10,722 nt of DNA from UBA6183 sp041302975 (GTDB lineage Bacteria; Bacteroidota; Bacteroidia; UKL13-3), in contig JBFYQC010000158.1 of the NCBI GenBank assembly GCA_041302975.1, positions 1 through 10,722 on the forward strand, in the 5' to 3' direction. Every line of letters starts with the position of its first letter. Position 1 is the stretch's first letter. This document shows positions 1-7,326 of this stretch, one piece after another. A model generated the notes under the pieces. The model ran no database searches. It was not told where the DNA came from and saw nothing but the letters and a program-made list of their open reading frames with translations. Both the position numbers and the translations under genes were made by a program.

Positions 1-1625
1 GCCCACTCTATGGTTAGCACTTGATTACCTTGTTGTCCGGTTACCAAGTACTTAACCGAATTTTCCAACAAACTTCTTTGTACATCTTGAGATGAACCAC
101 CTATGTATCCCTGACAAACCAAATCTTCCCAAAATGGTGCAACAATTTGTTTTTGACTGTTAAAACTATTGGTGTAAGATGCACTTGACGACATGTTAAA
201 TGTAACAAATCCGTTGGTGTTTACTTTTAATTCTGTAATAGGTAAACCTTGATATGAAAATCCAGTAAAACCCAAATCAGATAGATTTAATGCGTCACTC
301 ATTTTATCATCCGCATTAAAAGTTCCACTCCATGTTAACATGTTACCCGAACTCATGATGCTGTTATAACTGGTATTGGTATTACGTGTAATGGCAAAAT
401 TTAATGGGGCAATCATTGTGGTAAAATTAAATGTATTGTTATTTACACTTGGACTACCTGATGTATTTAATGGTACAACTTTCCAATAATAGGTGCTTAG
501 TCCATTAAGATTTGTTGTTAAAGTATATGTATTTGTTGGATGAGACGAAACCAACATTGCAGATGAATTTTCATTGTTTACATCAGTTTGGCTTGTACTA
601 AGATATACACGATAAGAAGCAGCACCACAAACGCTTGGCCACGATAGCGACAATCCTGTAGTACTTAAATTTGTTTGGTTATTAGAAGGAGAAGTAGGTG
701 ATGAAATAGGCAATATAGGAGCAACCAAAGTAACTGCATTTGAATGATTATAGGCCTTGTCTTCGTGAACAACAGCATAAACATAACCTGTACTCGAGGC
801 AATTGTATTATCTATATATGACGTAATACCAGCAGTAACGGTATCTAATACTGTCCAAGCCCCTAACGTACTTTCACCGTATCCTCCGCTTTTACTATAT
901 ACAACTTGGTTATCTAAAGTTGGGGCAGCAGTAGAACAATTACCTGCTGCGCGCAAAATGATGGTACGTTGTACACCACTACCACCAGTATTATCAATTC
1001 CATTTTGCCAGTTCAGATTTACTGTATTAGAAGTAAAACTAGCCGTTAAATTAGTTGCCGAATTTGGAGCAGTAAGGTCAATTGTTGCCGAATTACTTAC
1101 ATAAGCAATAATATCGTCCCAATAAAAATTACGTGATTGAGTACCTGAGCTAGAGTACATATTGAAACGAGGTTTCCAAGAGGCCGTAATACCTGTTGTA
1201 TTCTGAATGGCGCGGCTAATTTGGTAATAAGTATTATTGGCAGCCGGGGTGAAAGCTGACCCCATATTACCAGACACGCCAATTGTTACACGTGAATTGG
1301 TATTACGAGCGGTAACTTGGTAATGTGCTATCAAAATAAGGTATTGATTATTAGGTACGCTAATCGTACTATTACTTTCAATATAGCCACTTGTAACTGT
1401 ATTTCTGTAATTGTTGGTAAATGAATATGCCCCACTATGCATTTTAGTGGCAGCCACAGCACTTGTACCTGCATGGTTAGAGGTTGTCCAACCTGTTAGT
1501 GAAGAAGAACTGGCTTCGAAGCCAAAATTAGTTACTGGGTTAGGTTGTGCCAGTAAAGCTTTCGCGTTTATTAGCAAAAGAGCTAATAAAACACATGTAA
1601 ACATTTTAGGGGTAGTTTTGTACAT
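1..1625 (-). CDS. Large secreted modular protein with Fn3-like domains, N-terminal part (3' end outside window)
   Basis: The reading frame is open from an ATG at 1625 to the left edge, giving 541 complete codons with no stop, so the C-terminus is missing. Residues 1-26 look like a signal peptide: two early Lys, a hydrophobic stretch at about 9-26, and a likely cut before Gln27 (LLA-Q). Residues 28-177 start with NFGFEASS and GWTTS and end in FYWDDIIAYV. This resembles the jelly-roll carbohydrate-binding-like modules common in Bacteroidota surface proteins, but no ligand can be inferred. Two Fn3-like beta-sandwich modules follow at about 183-302 and 306-404, with the typical LNW/LSW and SYRVY/YYWKVVP strands. 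A beta-rich module at about 407-541 contains NTNGFVTF and IAPFWEDL. By analogy with its neighbours the missing end may carry a T9SS sorting domain; this is inference. An internal Met8 is an alternative start, but it would remove the positively charged start of the signal peptide. The function is unknown; it is probably an adhesin or a wall- or polymer-associated protein. Confidence 0.85.
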   Translation of the reverse strand, partial: MYKTTPKMFTCVLLALLLINAKALLAQPNPVTNFGFEASSSSLTGWTTSNHAGTSAVAATKMHSGAYSFTNNYRNTVTSGYIESNSTISVPNNQYLILIAHYQVTARNTNSRVTIGVSGNMGSAFTPAANNTYYQISRAIQNTTGITASWKPRFNMYSSSGTQSRNFYWDDIIAYVSNSATIDLTAPNSATNLTASFTSNTVNLNWQNGIDNTGGSGVQRTIILRAAGNCSTAAPTLDNQVVYSKSGGYGESTLGAWTVLDTVTAGITSYIDNTIASSTGYVYAVVHEDKAYNHSNAVTLVAPILPISSPTSPSNNQTNLSTTGLSLSWPSVCGAASYRVYLSTSQTDVNNENSSAMLVSSHPTNTYTLTTNLNGLSTYYWKVVPLNTSGSPSVNNNTFNFTTMIAPLNFAITRNTNTSYNSIMSSGNMLTWSGTFNADDKMSDALNLSDLGFTGFSYQGLPITELKVNTNGFVTFNMSSSASYTNSFNSQKQIVAPFWEDLVCQGYIGGSSQDVQRSLLENSVKYLVTGQQGNQVLTIEW

Positions 1626-1647
1626 GATAAGTTGCGTTTATTGAGTA

Positions 1648-1655
1648 CAAATATA
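1648..1655 (-). promoter_or_regulatory. Bacteroidota -7 promoter element for the secreted protein
   Basis: The minus strand reads TATATTTG, an exact match to the TAnnTTTG -7 consensus of Bacteroidota. It lies 22 bases before the ATG at 1625. No TTTG occurs at the expected 19-20 base spacing upstream; the nearest, at 1669-1672, is only 13 bases away. The promoter is therefore supported by its -7 half only. Confidence 0.5.
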
Positions 1656-1901
1656 TATTCATACAAAACAAACTACGGTTTAACTAAATAAGCTGCTCGT
1701 TTTAAAATATTGACTATCAGGCAGAAAAAATTTTCAAACAAAGGAATTTTACATCACAAAAATCCATTTATTTCAATATTTAATCACTTATACTGAATAA
1801 ATGCAACTTAAACCTTAATATAGATTTTCGTTTTTATGCAAAAACAACTTAAATTAAATTTTAGAGATAAGACTTATCAAACCGACAAAAAAGGGCATAA
1901 A

Positions 1902-1929
1902 AAAAGCCCTGGACAAGGCCAGGGCTTTT
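1902..1929 (-). terminator. Rho-independent terminator of the rpsF-rpsR-rplI operon
   Basis: Perfect 11-bp arms (1902-1912 and 1919-1929, AAAAGCCCTGG against CCAGGGCTTTT) enclose a 6-base loop. On the minus strand the second arm runs into an uninterrupted T tract ending near 1899. The stem lies about 20 bases after the rplI stop, as expected for an operon end. The arms also end in T on the plus strand, so it could work in both directions, but the only gene reading into it is rplI. Confidence 0.93.
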
Positions 1930-1948
1930 ATGGTAAATCAATCAAATA

Positions 1949-2389
1949 TTATTCAGAAACAACTTCTACTGCAATTGTAACTACTACATCTCTGTGTAAG
2001 TTAACAATAGCCTCGTAAGTGCCTAATAATTTAATATCATCAACTTCAATTTTTCTACGGTCAATTTCGTAACCTAAATTTTTCAAAGATTGAGATACTT
2101 GCAATGGAGTGATAGAACCAAAGATTTTTCCGTTAGTACCAGCTTTTGTACCGATAGTTAACTTTACTTCTTTTAGCTTCTCTGAAAGCGCCAATGCATC
2201 TGCTTTCATTTTTTCACGCTTTAATGCACCTTGACGGTTATTTTCTTCCATCATCTTAATGTTTGATGGAGTTGCCATAATGGCTAAACCGCGAGGGAAA
2301 AGGTAGTTATTTGCATAACCGTCTTTTACAGTTAATACATCACCTTGCGCACCAAGGTTTTTCAAGTTTTCTTTAAGTATAATTTTCAT
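1949..2389 (-). CDS. rplI: 50S ribosomal protein L9
   Basis: L9 binds 23S rRNA domain V at the base of the L1 stalk of the large subunit. It has an N-terminal RNA-binding lobe and a C-terminal lobe joined by a long helix. The product has 146 residues, the usual family length. The N-terminus MKIILKENLKNLG and the signature at residues 13-40 (G13, G16, V21, G24-Y25, N28-Y29-L30, G34, A36, T40) match the L9 pattern. The connecting helix covers about 41-75, rich in Glu and Lys, and the C-lobe includes GKIFGSIT. The ATG at 2389 is preceded at a good distance by AGGGAGA (2398-2404), a Shine-Dalgarno-like sequence that is unusually good for this phylum. It is the third gene of the operon, 22 bases after rpsR, and is followed by the terminator at 1902-1929. 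Confidence 0.97.
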   Translation of the reverse strand: MKIILKENLKNLGAQGDVLTVKDGYANNYLFPRGLAIMATPSNIKMMEENNRQGALKREKMKADALALSEKLKEVKLTIGTKAGTNGKIFGSITPLQVSQSLKNLGYEIDRRKIEVDDIKLLGTYEAIVNLHRDVVVTIAVEVVSE

Positions 2390-2397
2390 CTTGATGT

Positions 2398-2404
2398 TCT
2401 CCCT
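2398..2404 (-). promoter_or_regulatory. Shine-Dalgarno-like site of rplI
   Basis: The minus strand reads AGGGAGA, eight bases before the rplI ATG. Strong purine ribosome-binding sites are uncommon in Bacteroidota, so this one supports the chosen start and suggests independent initiation on rplI within the operon. Confidence 0.6.
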
Positions 2405-2411
2405 GTTGAAA

Positions 2412-2690
2412 TTATTTTAAACCATCCGCAACGTAAGGTAAAATAGCTAAGTGGCGAGCTTTCTTTACTGCCAATGCAATTTTACGTTGGTATTTCAATG
2501 AAGTACCGGTAATTCTACGAGGTAGAATCTTACCTTGCTCGTTAACAAACTTCATCAAGAAGTTAGCATCCTTATAGTCAATATACTTAATACCATTCTT
2601 TTTAAAACGGCAGTATTTTTTCTTTAACGGAGTTTCCGGAGTGGTGTTAAACACCATAGCCGGATTGTGTTGAGTTCTTGGTCTGCTCAT
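2412..2690 (-). CDS. rpsR: 30S ribosomal protein S18
   Basis: S18 binds the platform of the small subunit together with S6, near the central domain of 16S rRNA. The product has 92 residues, longer than the roughly 75 of E. coli because of an N-terminal extension of about 20 residues. The core is clear: CRFKKNGIKYIDYKD at 27-41 and ILPRRITGTSLKYQRKIA at 55-72, followed by KKARHLAILPY (76-86), the conserved C-terminal helix region. A single Cys (27) is present, so there is no CxxC zinc motif. It begins three bases after the rpsF stop, so the two partners S6 and S18 are translated next to each other, as in the classic rpsF-rpsR arrangement. Confidence 0.97.
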   Translation of the reverse strand: MSRPRTQHNPAMVFNTTPETPLKKKYCRFKKNGIKYIDYKDANFLMKFVNEQGKILPRRITGTSLKYQRKIALAVKKARHLAILPYVADGLK

Positions 2691-2693
2691 AAA

Positions 2694-3095
2694 TTACTTT
2701 CCTTCTTGTTGTTTTTCTTTTTTGTTTTGATTGAATTCACCATTGCGTTTACGTTGGTTGTAAACTTGTGCATGCTTGTCTAACGATGTAGTTAAGAAAC
2801 GCATGATTCTTTCATCACGTCTGAAGGCCAATTCAAATTTTGCGACAAACTCAGCTGGTGCTTTGTACTCATAGATAATATAAAAACCTGTGGTTTTTTT
2901 ATCTATGGCATAAGCCAACTTTGTTAAGCCCCAATTTTCTTCATGAACCATCTCTCCGCCATTATCCGTAATAAAACTACGGTATTTGGCTACAGCATCT
3001 TTCAGCTGCTCATCTGAGAGCACGGGTGTGAAAATAATCACAGATTCATAGTCGTTTAAGACAACTTGCTCATTTGTTGTTTTTTTAGCTGCCAT
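2694..3095 (-). CDS. rpsF: 30S ribosomal protein S6
   Basis: S6 forms a heterodimer with S18 on the 30S platform. The product has 133 residues, usual for the family. Key regions are NDYESVIIFTPVLSDEQ (14-30, first beta strand and turn), GGEMVHEENWGLTKLAYAI (46-64), GFYIIYEYKAP (70-80) and RRDERIMRFLT (92-102). A charged tail of Lys, Glu, Asn and Gln follows. I chose the ATG at 3095. A longer frame from a TTG at 3128 would start inside the -7 promoter element (3126-3133), so it would not be on the transcript; its extra 11 residues also have no family counterpart. This is the first gene of the rpsF-rpsR-rplI operon. Confidence 0.96.
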   Translation of the reverse strand: MAAKKTTNEQVVLNDYESVIIFTPVLSDEQLKDAVAKYRSFITDNGGEMVHEENWGLTKLAYAIDKKTTGFYIIYEYKAPAEFVAKFELAFRRDERIMRFLTTSLDKHAQVYNQRKRNGEFNQNKKEKQQEGK

Positions 3096-3125
3096 TCTTG
3101 GGATATTTTTTATATAAAAGGACGG

Positions 3126-3157
3126 CAAAAGTATGACTATTTTAAATAACTACCAAA
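3126..3157 (-). promoter_or_regulatory. Bacteroidota housekeeping promoter of the rpsF operon
   Basis: On the minus strand, TTTG (3154-3157) and TACTTTTG (3126-3133) are separated by exactly 20 bases. This matches the -33 TTTG / -7 TAnnTTTG promoter of the primary sigma factor in Bacteroidota. Transcription should start about 5-8 bases downstream, leaving a short leader before the ATG at 3095. Confidence 0.82.
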
Positions 3158-3194
3158 CATTTCATAAAATCCGTTCAAAAAACCTTTCTTAAGC

Positions 3195-3202
3195 TACTTT
3201 TG
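3195..3202 (+). promoter_or_regulatory. Probable -7 element for the glycosyltransferase gene
   Basis: The plus strand reads TACTTTTG, identical to the rpsF -7 element but facing the other way, 62 bases from it. No good TTTG is seen at -33; a weak TTC lies near 3174. If used, it gives a leader of about 75 bases to the ATG at 3286, or about 155 bases to the ATG at 3367. Confidence 0.45.
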
Positions 3203-3269
3203 TATAAACAATAAGGTTTATCAGCTTTGGGAAAGTACACACAAAATAAGGTGTTTATTCCATATTCAT

Positions 3270-3301
3270 CAGAATTAACACACACATGTGTACTAATTCT
3301 G
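3270..3301. repeat. Dyad-symmetric element in the leader of the glycosyltransferase gene
   Basis: Eight-base arms CAGAATTA (3270-3277) and TAATTCTG (3294-3301) are perfect inverted repeats. Inside them ACAC (3280-3283) pairs with GTGT (3288-3291) on the same axis, leaving two mismatched positions per side and a four-base loop. It could be an operator or an RNA hairpin in the leader. It covers the ATG at 3286. No T tract follows, so it is not an obvious terminator. Confidence 0.5.
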
Positions 3302-3366
3302 CACACCCTGTTGAAATTCATTTTACACTCCTTAGTTATCCTATCCCTATTTTGCGCCTCTGTAAT

Positions 3367-4497
3367 ATGTTAGAACTTATAACCCCACTTGGTTGGATAC
3401 TCCTTTCGGCACTTGGCGCATCGGCCTTGGTGCTGCTTTATTATTACTATGCAGTATTTGGTAAATTTGCATTTTTTAAGCCGCAACCTGTCCAAAACAA
3501 CAAACAAGAGCCTCTATCTGTTATTATAGCTGCACGAAACGAGTTCGAAAACCTACAAAAAAACCTCATTTCTATTTTAGAGCAAGACTATCCTGAATTT
3601 GAGGTGGTGGTAGTAAATGATTGCAGCTGGGATGGCAGTCAGGCTTGGTTGGAAGAACTTCAAAAAACACAACCCCGCTTAAAAATATCACAACTTATTG
3701 AACAGGAAAAATACCCCACAGGTAAAAAGTTTGCAGTAACTATAGGTATTAAAGCGGCTAAATATGATTTGCTTTTGTTTACCGATGCTGATTGTCAGCC
3801 GGCAAGCAACCAGTGGATTAAAAATATGCAAAGTCGCTTTACTCCCGGTAAAGATATTGTACTAGGGTTTTCCCCTTACCGCAAACGTAATGGCTTTTTA
3901 AACCAATTCATACGTTTCGAAACCTTAATTACAGCACAGTTTTATTTCGCAATGGCATTGCGTAAAAACCCATTTATGGGTGTTGGTCGTAACTTGGCAT
4001 ACAGCAAAGACTTATTCTTCAAGCACAAAGGGTTTGCCAGTCACCAACATATCATGTCGGGCGATGATGATTTGTTTGTTAACGAAGCTGCCACATCTAC
4101 TAACGTAGCTATAGAAATTGATCCTGCATCATTTGTAAATACCGATGCCAAGAGCACTTTCTCTTCATGGAGCAGCCAGAAATCGCGCCACATGACTACT
4201 GGTAAATATTACAAAGCTAAACACAAACGTATATTAGGTACATACTATTTCGCCATCATGCTATTTTATTCATTTTTGGGCACAACACTGATTTTTAATA
4301 TTTACAGTTGGCCAATTGTATCGGGTATTTTTGCCGTTAAGTATATTAGCCAAAGTATCGTATTTTATATGAGTGGCAAAAAGTTAAAGTACCAATCGCT
4401 GGTGTTTAATTTATTGATTTTAGATATTGTGTATTTGTTTTACATGATAACCTATGGTACCAAGGGCTTATTTACCAAAAATAGAAAACAATGGTAA
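3367..4497 (+). CDS. Membrane-anchored family 2 glycosyltransferase
   Basis: This protein is predicted to transfer a sugar from a nucleotide-sugar donor to an acceptor at the cytoplasmic face of the inner membrane, probably in envelope glycan synthesis. From the ATG at 3367 it has 376 residues. A membrane helix spans about 8-30. The GT-A domain starts at LSVIIAARNE (50-59) and continues with VVVVNDCSWDGS (80-91), the DxD metal and donor site TDADC (139-143), GDDDLFV (232-238, likely acid/base region), and QKSRH (271-275), a variant of the QxxRW motif of processive GT2 enzymes. About three membrane helices follow at 290-310, 315-335 and 344-363. An upstream in-frame ATG at 3286 would add 27 residues. 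These do not look like the family and would lie over the dyad at 3270-3301, so I prefer 3367. The substrate cannot be told. rsmG follows after 23 bases, possibly co-transcribed. Confidence 0.88.
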   Translation: MLELITPLGWILLSALGASALVLLYYYYAVFGKFAFFKPQPVQNNKQEPLSVIIAARNEFENLQKNLISILEQDYPEFEVVVVNDCSWDGSQAWLEELQKTQPRLKISQLIEQEKYPTGKKFAVTIGIKAAKYDLLLFTDADCQPASNQWIKNMQSRFTPGKDIVLGFSPYRKRNGFLNQFIRFETLITAQFYFAMALRKNPFMGVGRNLAYSKDLFFKHKGFASHQHIMSGDDDLFVNEAATSTNVAIEIDPASFVNTDAKSTFSSWSSQKSRHMTTGKYYKAKHKRILGTYYFAIMLFYSFLGTTLIFNIYSWPIVSGIFAVKYISQSIVFYMSGKKLKYQSLVFNLLILDIVYLFYMITYGTKGLFTKNRKQW

Positions 4498-4504
4498 GTT
4501 AACA

Positions 4505-4512
4505 TACCTTCG
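4505..4512 (+). promoter_or_regulatory. Possible -7 element upstream of rsmG
   Basis: TACCTTCG matches TAnnTTTG with one mismatch (C for the second-to-last T) and ends eight bases before the rsmG ATG. No TTTG lies at -33. If active, the transcript would be almost leaderless. The gene may instead be transcribed only from the glycosyltransferase promoter. Confidence 0.3.
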
Positions 4513-4520
4513 CAAACTTT

Positions 4521-5162
4521 ATGATTGAACTTATTTTAAAATACTTCCCCGAAATTACCGAGCATCAAAAACAGCAATTTGCTGCTTTGTACGAGTTGTA
4601 TAAAACAGCTAACGAAAAGGTAAATGTAATTTCGAGAAAGGATATCGACCAACTATACGAGCGACATATTTTACACTCGTTGGCCATTGCTAAATTCATA
4701 CATTTTATCCCTCACACCAAAGTGTTGGATTTAGGAACCGGTGGCGGATTTCCAGGTATTCCATTAGCTATTATGTTCCCGGAAGTAAACTTTACTTTGT
4801 GCGATAGCATCAGTAAAAAAATTGTGGTAGCAGAGAGTATTGCCGAAGCGCTTGAGTTGCCTAATACTGATTTTGTGGTAGGTCGCGTTGAAAACCTTAA
4901 AGAGCAATTTGAGTTTGTGGTGAGCCGTGCTGTGGCCCCTATGGATCAGTTATTCCGTTGGACCCAAAGTTACATTGACGAAACCAGTCGTAACAATAAA
5001 ATTAACGGCTACTTACTATTAAAAGGTGGCGATTTAAAAGAAGAAACCAAAGCCATAAAACGTATTAACCGTAAACTTTTTGTTGATGAATACCCATTAA
5101 AAGATTGGTTTGAAGAGGAATTTTTTGAAACCAAAAAACTGATTTACATCTATAAATTTTAG
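4521..5162 (+). CDS. rsmG: 16S rRNA (guanine-N7) methyltransferase RsmG (GidB)
   Basis: RsmG uses S-adenosylmethionine to make N7-methylguanosine at the position equivalent to G527 of 16S rRNA, in the 530 loop of the small subunit. In other bacteria its loss gives low-level streptomycin resistance. The product has 213 residues, the normal size. Family landmarks are NVISRKD (35-41), ERHILHSL (47-54), the SAM-binding loop VLDLGTGGGFPGIPLAI (68-84), the acidic D95 with KK at 99-100, and VVSRAVAP (133-140). Further on, LLLKGGDLKEE matches the conserved KG segment. It starts 23 bases after the glycosyltransferase. The usual neighbour mnmG (gidA) is not here, which is common outside the proteobacterial and Gram-positive arrangements. 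Confidence 0.96.
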   Translation: MIELILKYFPEITEHQKQQFAALYELYKTANEKVNVISRKDIDQLYERHILHSLAIAKFIHFIPHTKVLDLGTGGGFPGIPLAIMFPEVNFTLCDSISKKIVVAESIAEALELPNTDFVVGRVENLKEQFEFVVSRAVAPMDQLFRWTQSYIDETSRNNKINGYLLLKGGDLKEETKAIKRINRKLFVDEYPLKDWFEEEFFETKKLIYIYKF

Positions 5163-5232
5163 TCTTTTTTGCAGAAGGCTGCTATTAATATAATATTATC
5201 CCTTCAGGGTTCGAATAGTTAAATACCAAAGA

Positions 5233-5298
5233 GATGAAATTATCCTTTAACAAAGGAGTAGTTGCCACACAATCCTTAGGGGATGAAATTATTCTTTA
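5233..5298. repeat. Near-identical 17-base direct repeat near the end of the C25-like gene
   Basis: GATGAAATTATCCTTTA (5233-5249) recurs as GATGAAATTATTCTTTA (5282-5298), 16 of 17 bases identical, with starts 49 bases apart. The second copy covers the stop codon of the leftward gene ending at 5296. A small perfect hairpin TCCTTT-AAC-AAAGGA (5243-5257) overlaps the first copy. Neither copy has the T tract of a terminator. The region lies between two convergent genes. Confidence 0.45.
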
Positions 5299-7287
5299 TT
5301 CAACAACCAACTTCGTATACCCTACCTTACCTGTTTGTGTTAATTTAACAATATAAACTCCTGTTTGTAGGTTGTGTTGTATAGATTGAAATCCGTTGAT
5401 ATTAACCTGCTCTAAAACCAATTTTCCAGTTACATCAAACATTTGTAATTGTGCATTTTTAACACCACCACCTAAAGTAAAATAATTGGTTGACGGGTTA
5501 GGATAAATCTCTACATCCATTTTTTGTATTGATTGCTCCATCAAACCAACCGCATTAACACCACCCGTAACGTTTAAAGCCGTGCCTAAAGACAATTGAT
5601 TATATTGCCCCGATGCAGAGGTTTCTATAAATAAAGCTCTTACGTGCATGTAATTTACACCCGGAAATATATTACTGATACTAACCGAATTGGTGGTACT
5701 CGATGTTATGGCATCACCACCATGCATTGAATTTAACGACCTGAAAACCTGATAACCCACTGCACCCGGAACGGCATCCCATGTTAAGTTAAATATTGTA
5801 GAATCTGCATTAGGTGTTGCAACTACGTTTTGAGGAATGGCATGGTAATACAAACGCAAACTTGGATCGCCCATTAACGAAACATGCACATAAGATGGGA
5901 AAAAACTGCTGAAATATCCACTTAATGTAACCGGAGTAAGCAATCGGCCATCTACATTATTTTGTGCTAGTTTAGCACAATACCCAATGGTATGTCCCAT
6001 GCCCATGGGATGTAAATTCCAATGCGGGCGGCCACTCCACATGGTGGCTAAACTCATAGGCTTTGAACATAATGGTGCACGTAAAAAGTTATTGTTGTTA
6101 TCCCAATCGCCAAAATAACTGCCAAACAACATCATGTACACCGCATTAATACTATCTGAGACAAAACTTGATGTAGTGCCAATGCCTGATGCGCTAGTAT
6201 AAGAGCCACCGCCACAGCCGTAAGCCAATAAATGTGATGATCGTTTGATGGTAGTTAATAAATCATCATCAATAATATTTTCATTACCAATCATGGTGCT
6301 AAAACTTCGATAGCCGCTGCTAGCAAAAGCTTCGCCATTCATCACCCCAAAATTATTATCAACCACCGCTTTGCGGTTGGGTACAAATTTTATGGTTTTA
6401 AAATCGTGTGCACGGTTTAGATAACTTTTTACCAATTGCGTATCACTTTGTCCAAATGCAGGCATGTTGGTTAAATCAACCCTACCTATTTCTAAACTAT
6501 TACTATCCGGAAATAAATAGTCTACATCAAACTTACCATCACCAGGTATATTGCGGTTACGTGCTTGCGAAGCTGAATCAAAATTGGCTATATTATCAGT
6601 CCAAATTTGTTCATTCATCACTCCAAAATACACATCTGCAGGCCATGCACCTTTATGGTCAGGTGTATGTCCATCAGGAAAAATGACACCCGAATAAGGT
6701 ACTGGAATGCGGCCCAACAAATATAACTGTTGTGGTTTATGTAAATCATTTTTATAGGTATTGTACCAAGCTACTATTCGTTGTTTAACGGCATAAACAT
6801 TAGCATCACGTATAACATGCATGGTATCAACAAACCAACCATCGGCCACTAAATCCTTAACTAATTGATTTATTTCAGGTGATAATGGCAGTACATAATT
6901 AGCGTCAATGGCCAACAACATTCTGTTGGCTTTAACGGCATCAGCCACACCAACTGTTGTTACCAAATAACCATGCCCACGTTGTCCGTTTGTTAAATTA
7001 CGTTGTACATAATATTCGTATGTACCTGAAGTAGCGTTATCAATATAAAAAGTATCATTTGCAACTTTGGTGGCAATAGAAGTGCCCCATGTTAATTGTC
7101 CGGGTATTCTGCGGTAAATGTTATATGAATTGGTGGTAACGTCTTTATCCCAAACCAACTTAATTGGGGTTGATGTACCCTCGCGTTTTACCATTACGGC
7201 ATAACTTTTAACCGTTTGTGAAAAGCCTGTAACCGATAAACAAATAAATAAAAATAAGCAGGTGTAAAGTTTGTAATTATGTTGCAT
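5296..7287 (-). CDS. Secreted gingipain (C25)-fold protein with Fn3 modules and T9SS sorting domain
   Basis: The protein has 663 residues and is predicted to be exported by Sec and then by the type IX system to the cell surface. A signal peptide covers about 1-23 (GFSQ at the cut). An Fn3-like module follows at about 38-112. A caspase-like C25 fold spans about 120-480; its markers are QLYLLGRIPVPYSG (187-200), ADVYFG (217-222), LEIGRVDL (265-272) and the end motif SLMGDPSLRLY (470-480). A second Fn3 module lies at about 485-570, and a T9SS type A tail at about 590-663 starts at IYPNPSTNYF and ends in GYTKLVVE. At the place where active C25 peptidases have Gly-His-Gly, this protein has GCGGGS (357-362). 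The expected Cys-x-x-Gly site reads FGSYFGDWD (388-396). It may not be a peptidase, or it may use other residues. The ATG at 7287 is 39 bases from the divergent ung gene, with TATATTTC (7299-7306), a near match to the -7 element, upstream. Confidence 0.9.
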   Translation of the reverse strand: MQHNYKLYTCLFLFICLSVTGFSQTVKSYAVMVKREGTSTPIKLVWDKDVTTNSYNIYRRIPGQLTWGTSIATKVANDTFYIDNATSGTYEYYVQRNLTNGQRGHGYLVTTVGVADAVKANRMLLAIDANYVLPLSPEINQLVKDLVADGWFVDTMHVIRDANVYAVKQRIVAWYNTYKNDLHKPQQLYLLGRIPVPYSGVIFPDGHTPDHKGAWPADVYFGVMNEQIWTDNIANFDSASQARNRNIPGDGKFDVDYLFPDSNSLEIGRVDLTNMPAFGQSDTQLVKSYLNRAHDFKTIKFVPNRKAVVDNNFGVMNGEAFASSGYRSFSTMIGNENIIDDDLLTTIKRSSHLLAYGCGGGSYTSASGIGTTSSFVSDSINAVYMMLFGSYFGDWDNNNNFLRAPLCSKPMSLATMWSGRPHWNLHPMGMGHTIGYCAKLAQNNVDGRLLTPVTLSGYFSSFFPSYVHVSLMGDPSLRLYYHAIPQNVVATPNADSTIFNLTWDAVPGAVGYQVFRSLNSMHGGDAITSSTTNSVSISNIFPGVNYMHVRALFIETSASGQYNQLSLGTALNVTGGVNAVGLMEQSIQKMDVEIYPNPSTNYFTLGGGVKNAQLQMFDVTGKLVLEQVNINGFQSIQHNLQTGVYIVKLTQTGKVGYTKLVVE

Positions 7288-7326
7288 AATTTGCGTTCGA
7301 AATATATCTCAAGTTATAAATATTAA

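Larger units (their letters stand above)
1626..1948. other. Intergenic region between the secreted protein gene and rplI
   Basis: This 323-base AT-rich stretch contains no credible gene. It holds the promoter-proximal region of the leftward secreted protein gene (-7 element at 1648-1655) and, at its right end, the rplI operon terminator (1902-1929). An open frame on the plus strand from 1836 runs straight through the terminator into the antisense of rplI and is not believed. The middle, about 1680-1890, shows only homopolymeric A/T tracts. Confidence 0.7.

Noticed and set aside
1411..1644. 77-codon plus-strand frame
   Set aside because: It is antisense to the signal peptide and first module of the secreted protein, whose own frame is clearly coding.
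1836..2018. 60-codon plus-strand frame
   Set aside because: It crosses the strong terminator at 1902-1929 and then runs antisense to rplI.
3096..3128. N-terminal extension of S6 from a TTG at 3128
   Set aside because: The TTG lies inside the well-formed -7 promoter element, so it would not be transcribed, and the extra residues do not match S6 proteins.
3286..3366. 27-residue N-terminal extension of the glycosyltransferase from the ATG at 3286
   Set aside because: The extension has no family-like sequence, precedes the natural membrane anchor and overlaps a dyad element. It cannot be fully excluded.
5234..5356. 40-codon plus-strand frame with a GDEIILY segment
   Set aside because: It is short, has no promoter, and overlaps the end of the convergent T9SS gene. 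A faint resemblance to PqqD-like proteins is too weak to call; it is kept only as part of the repeat finding.
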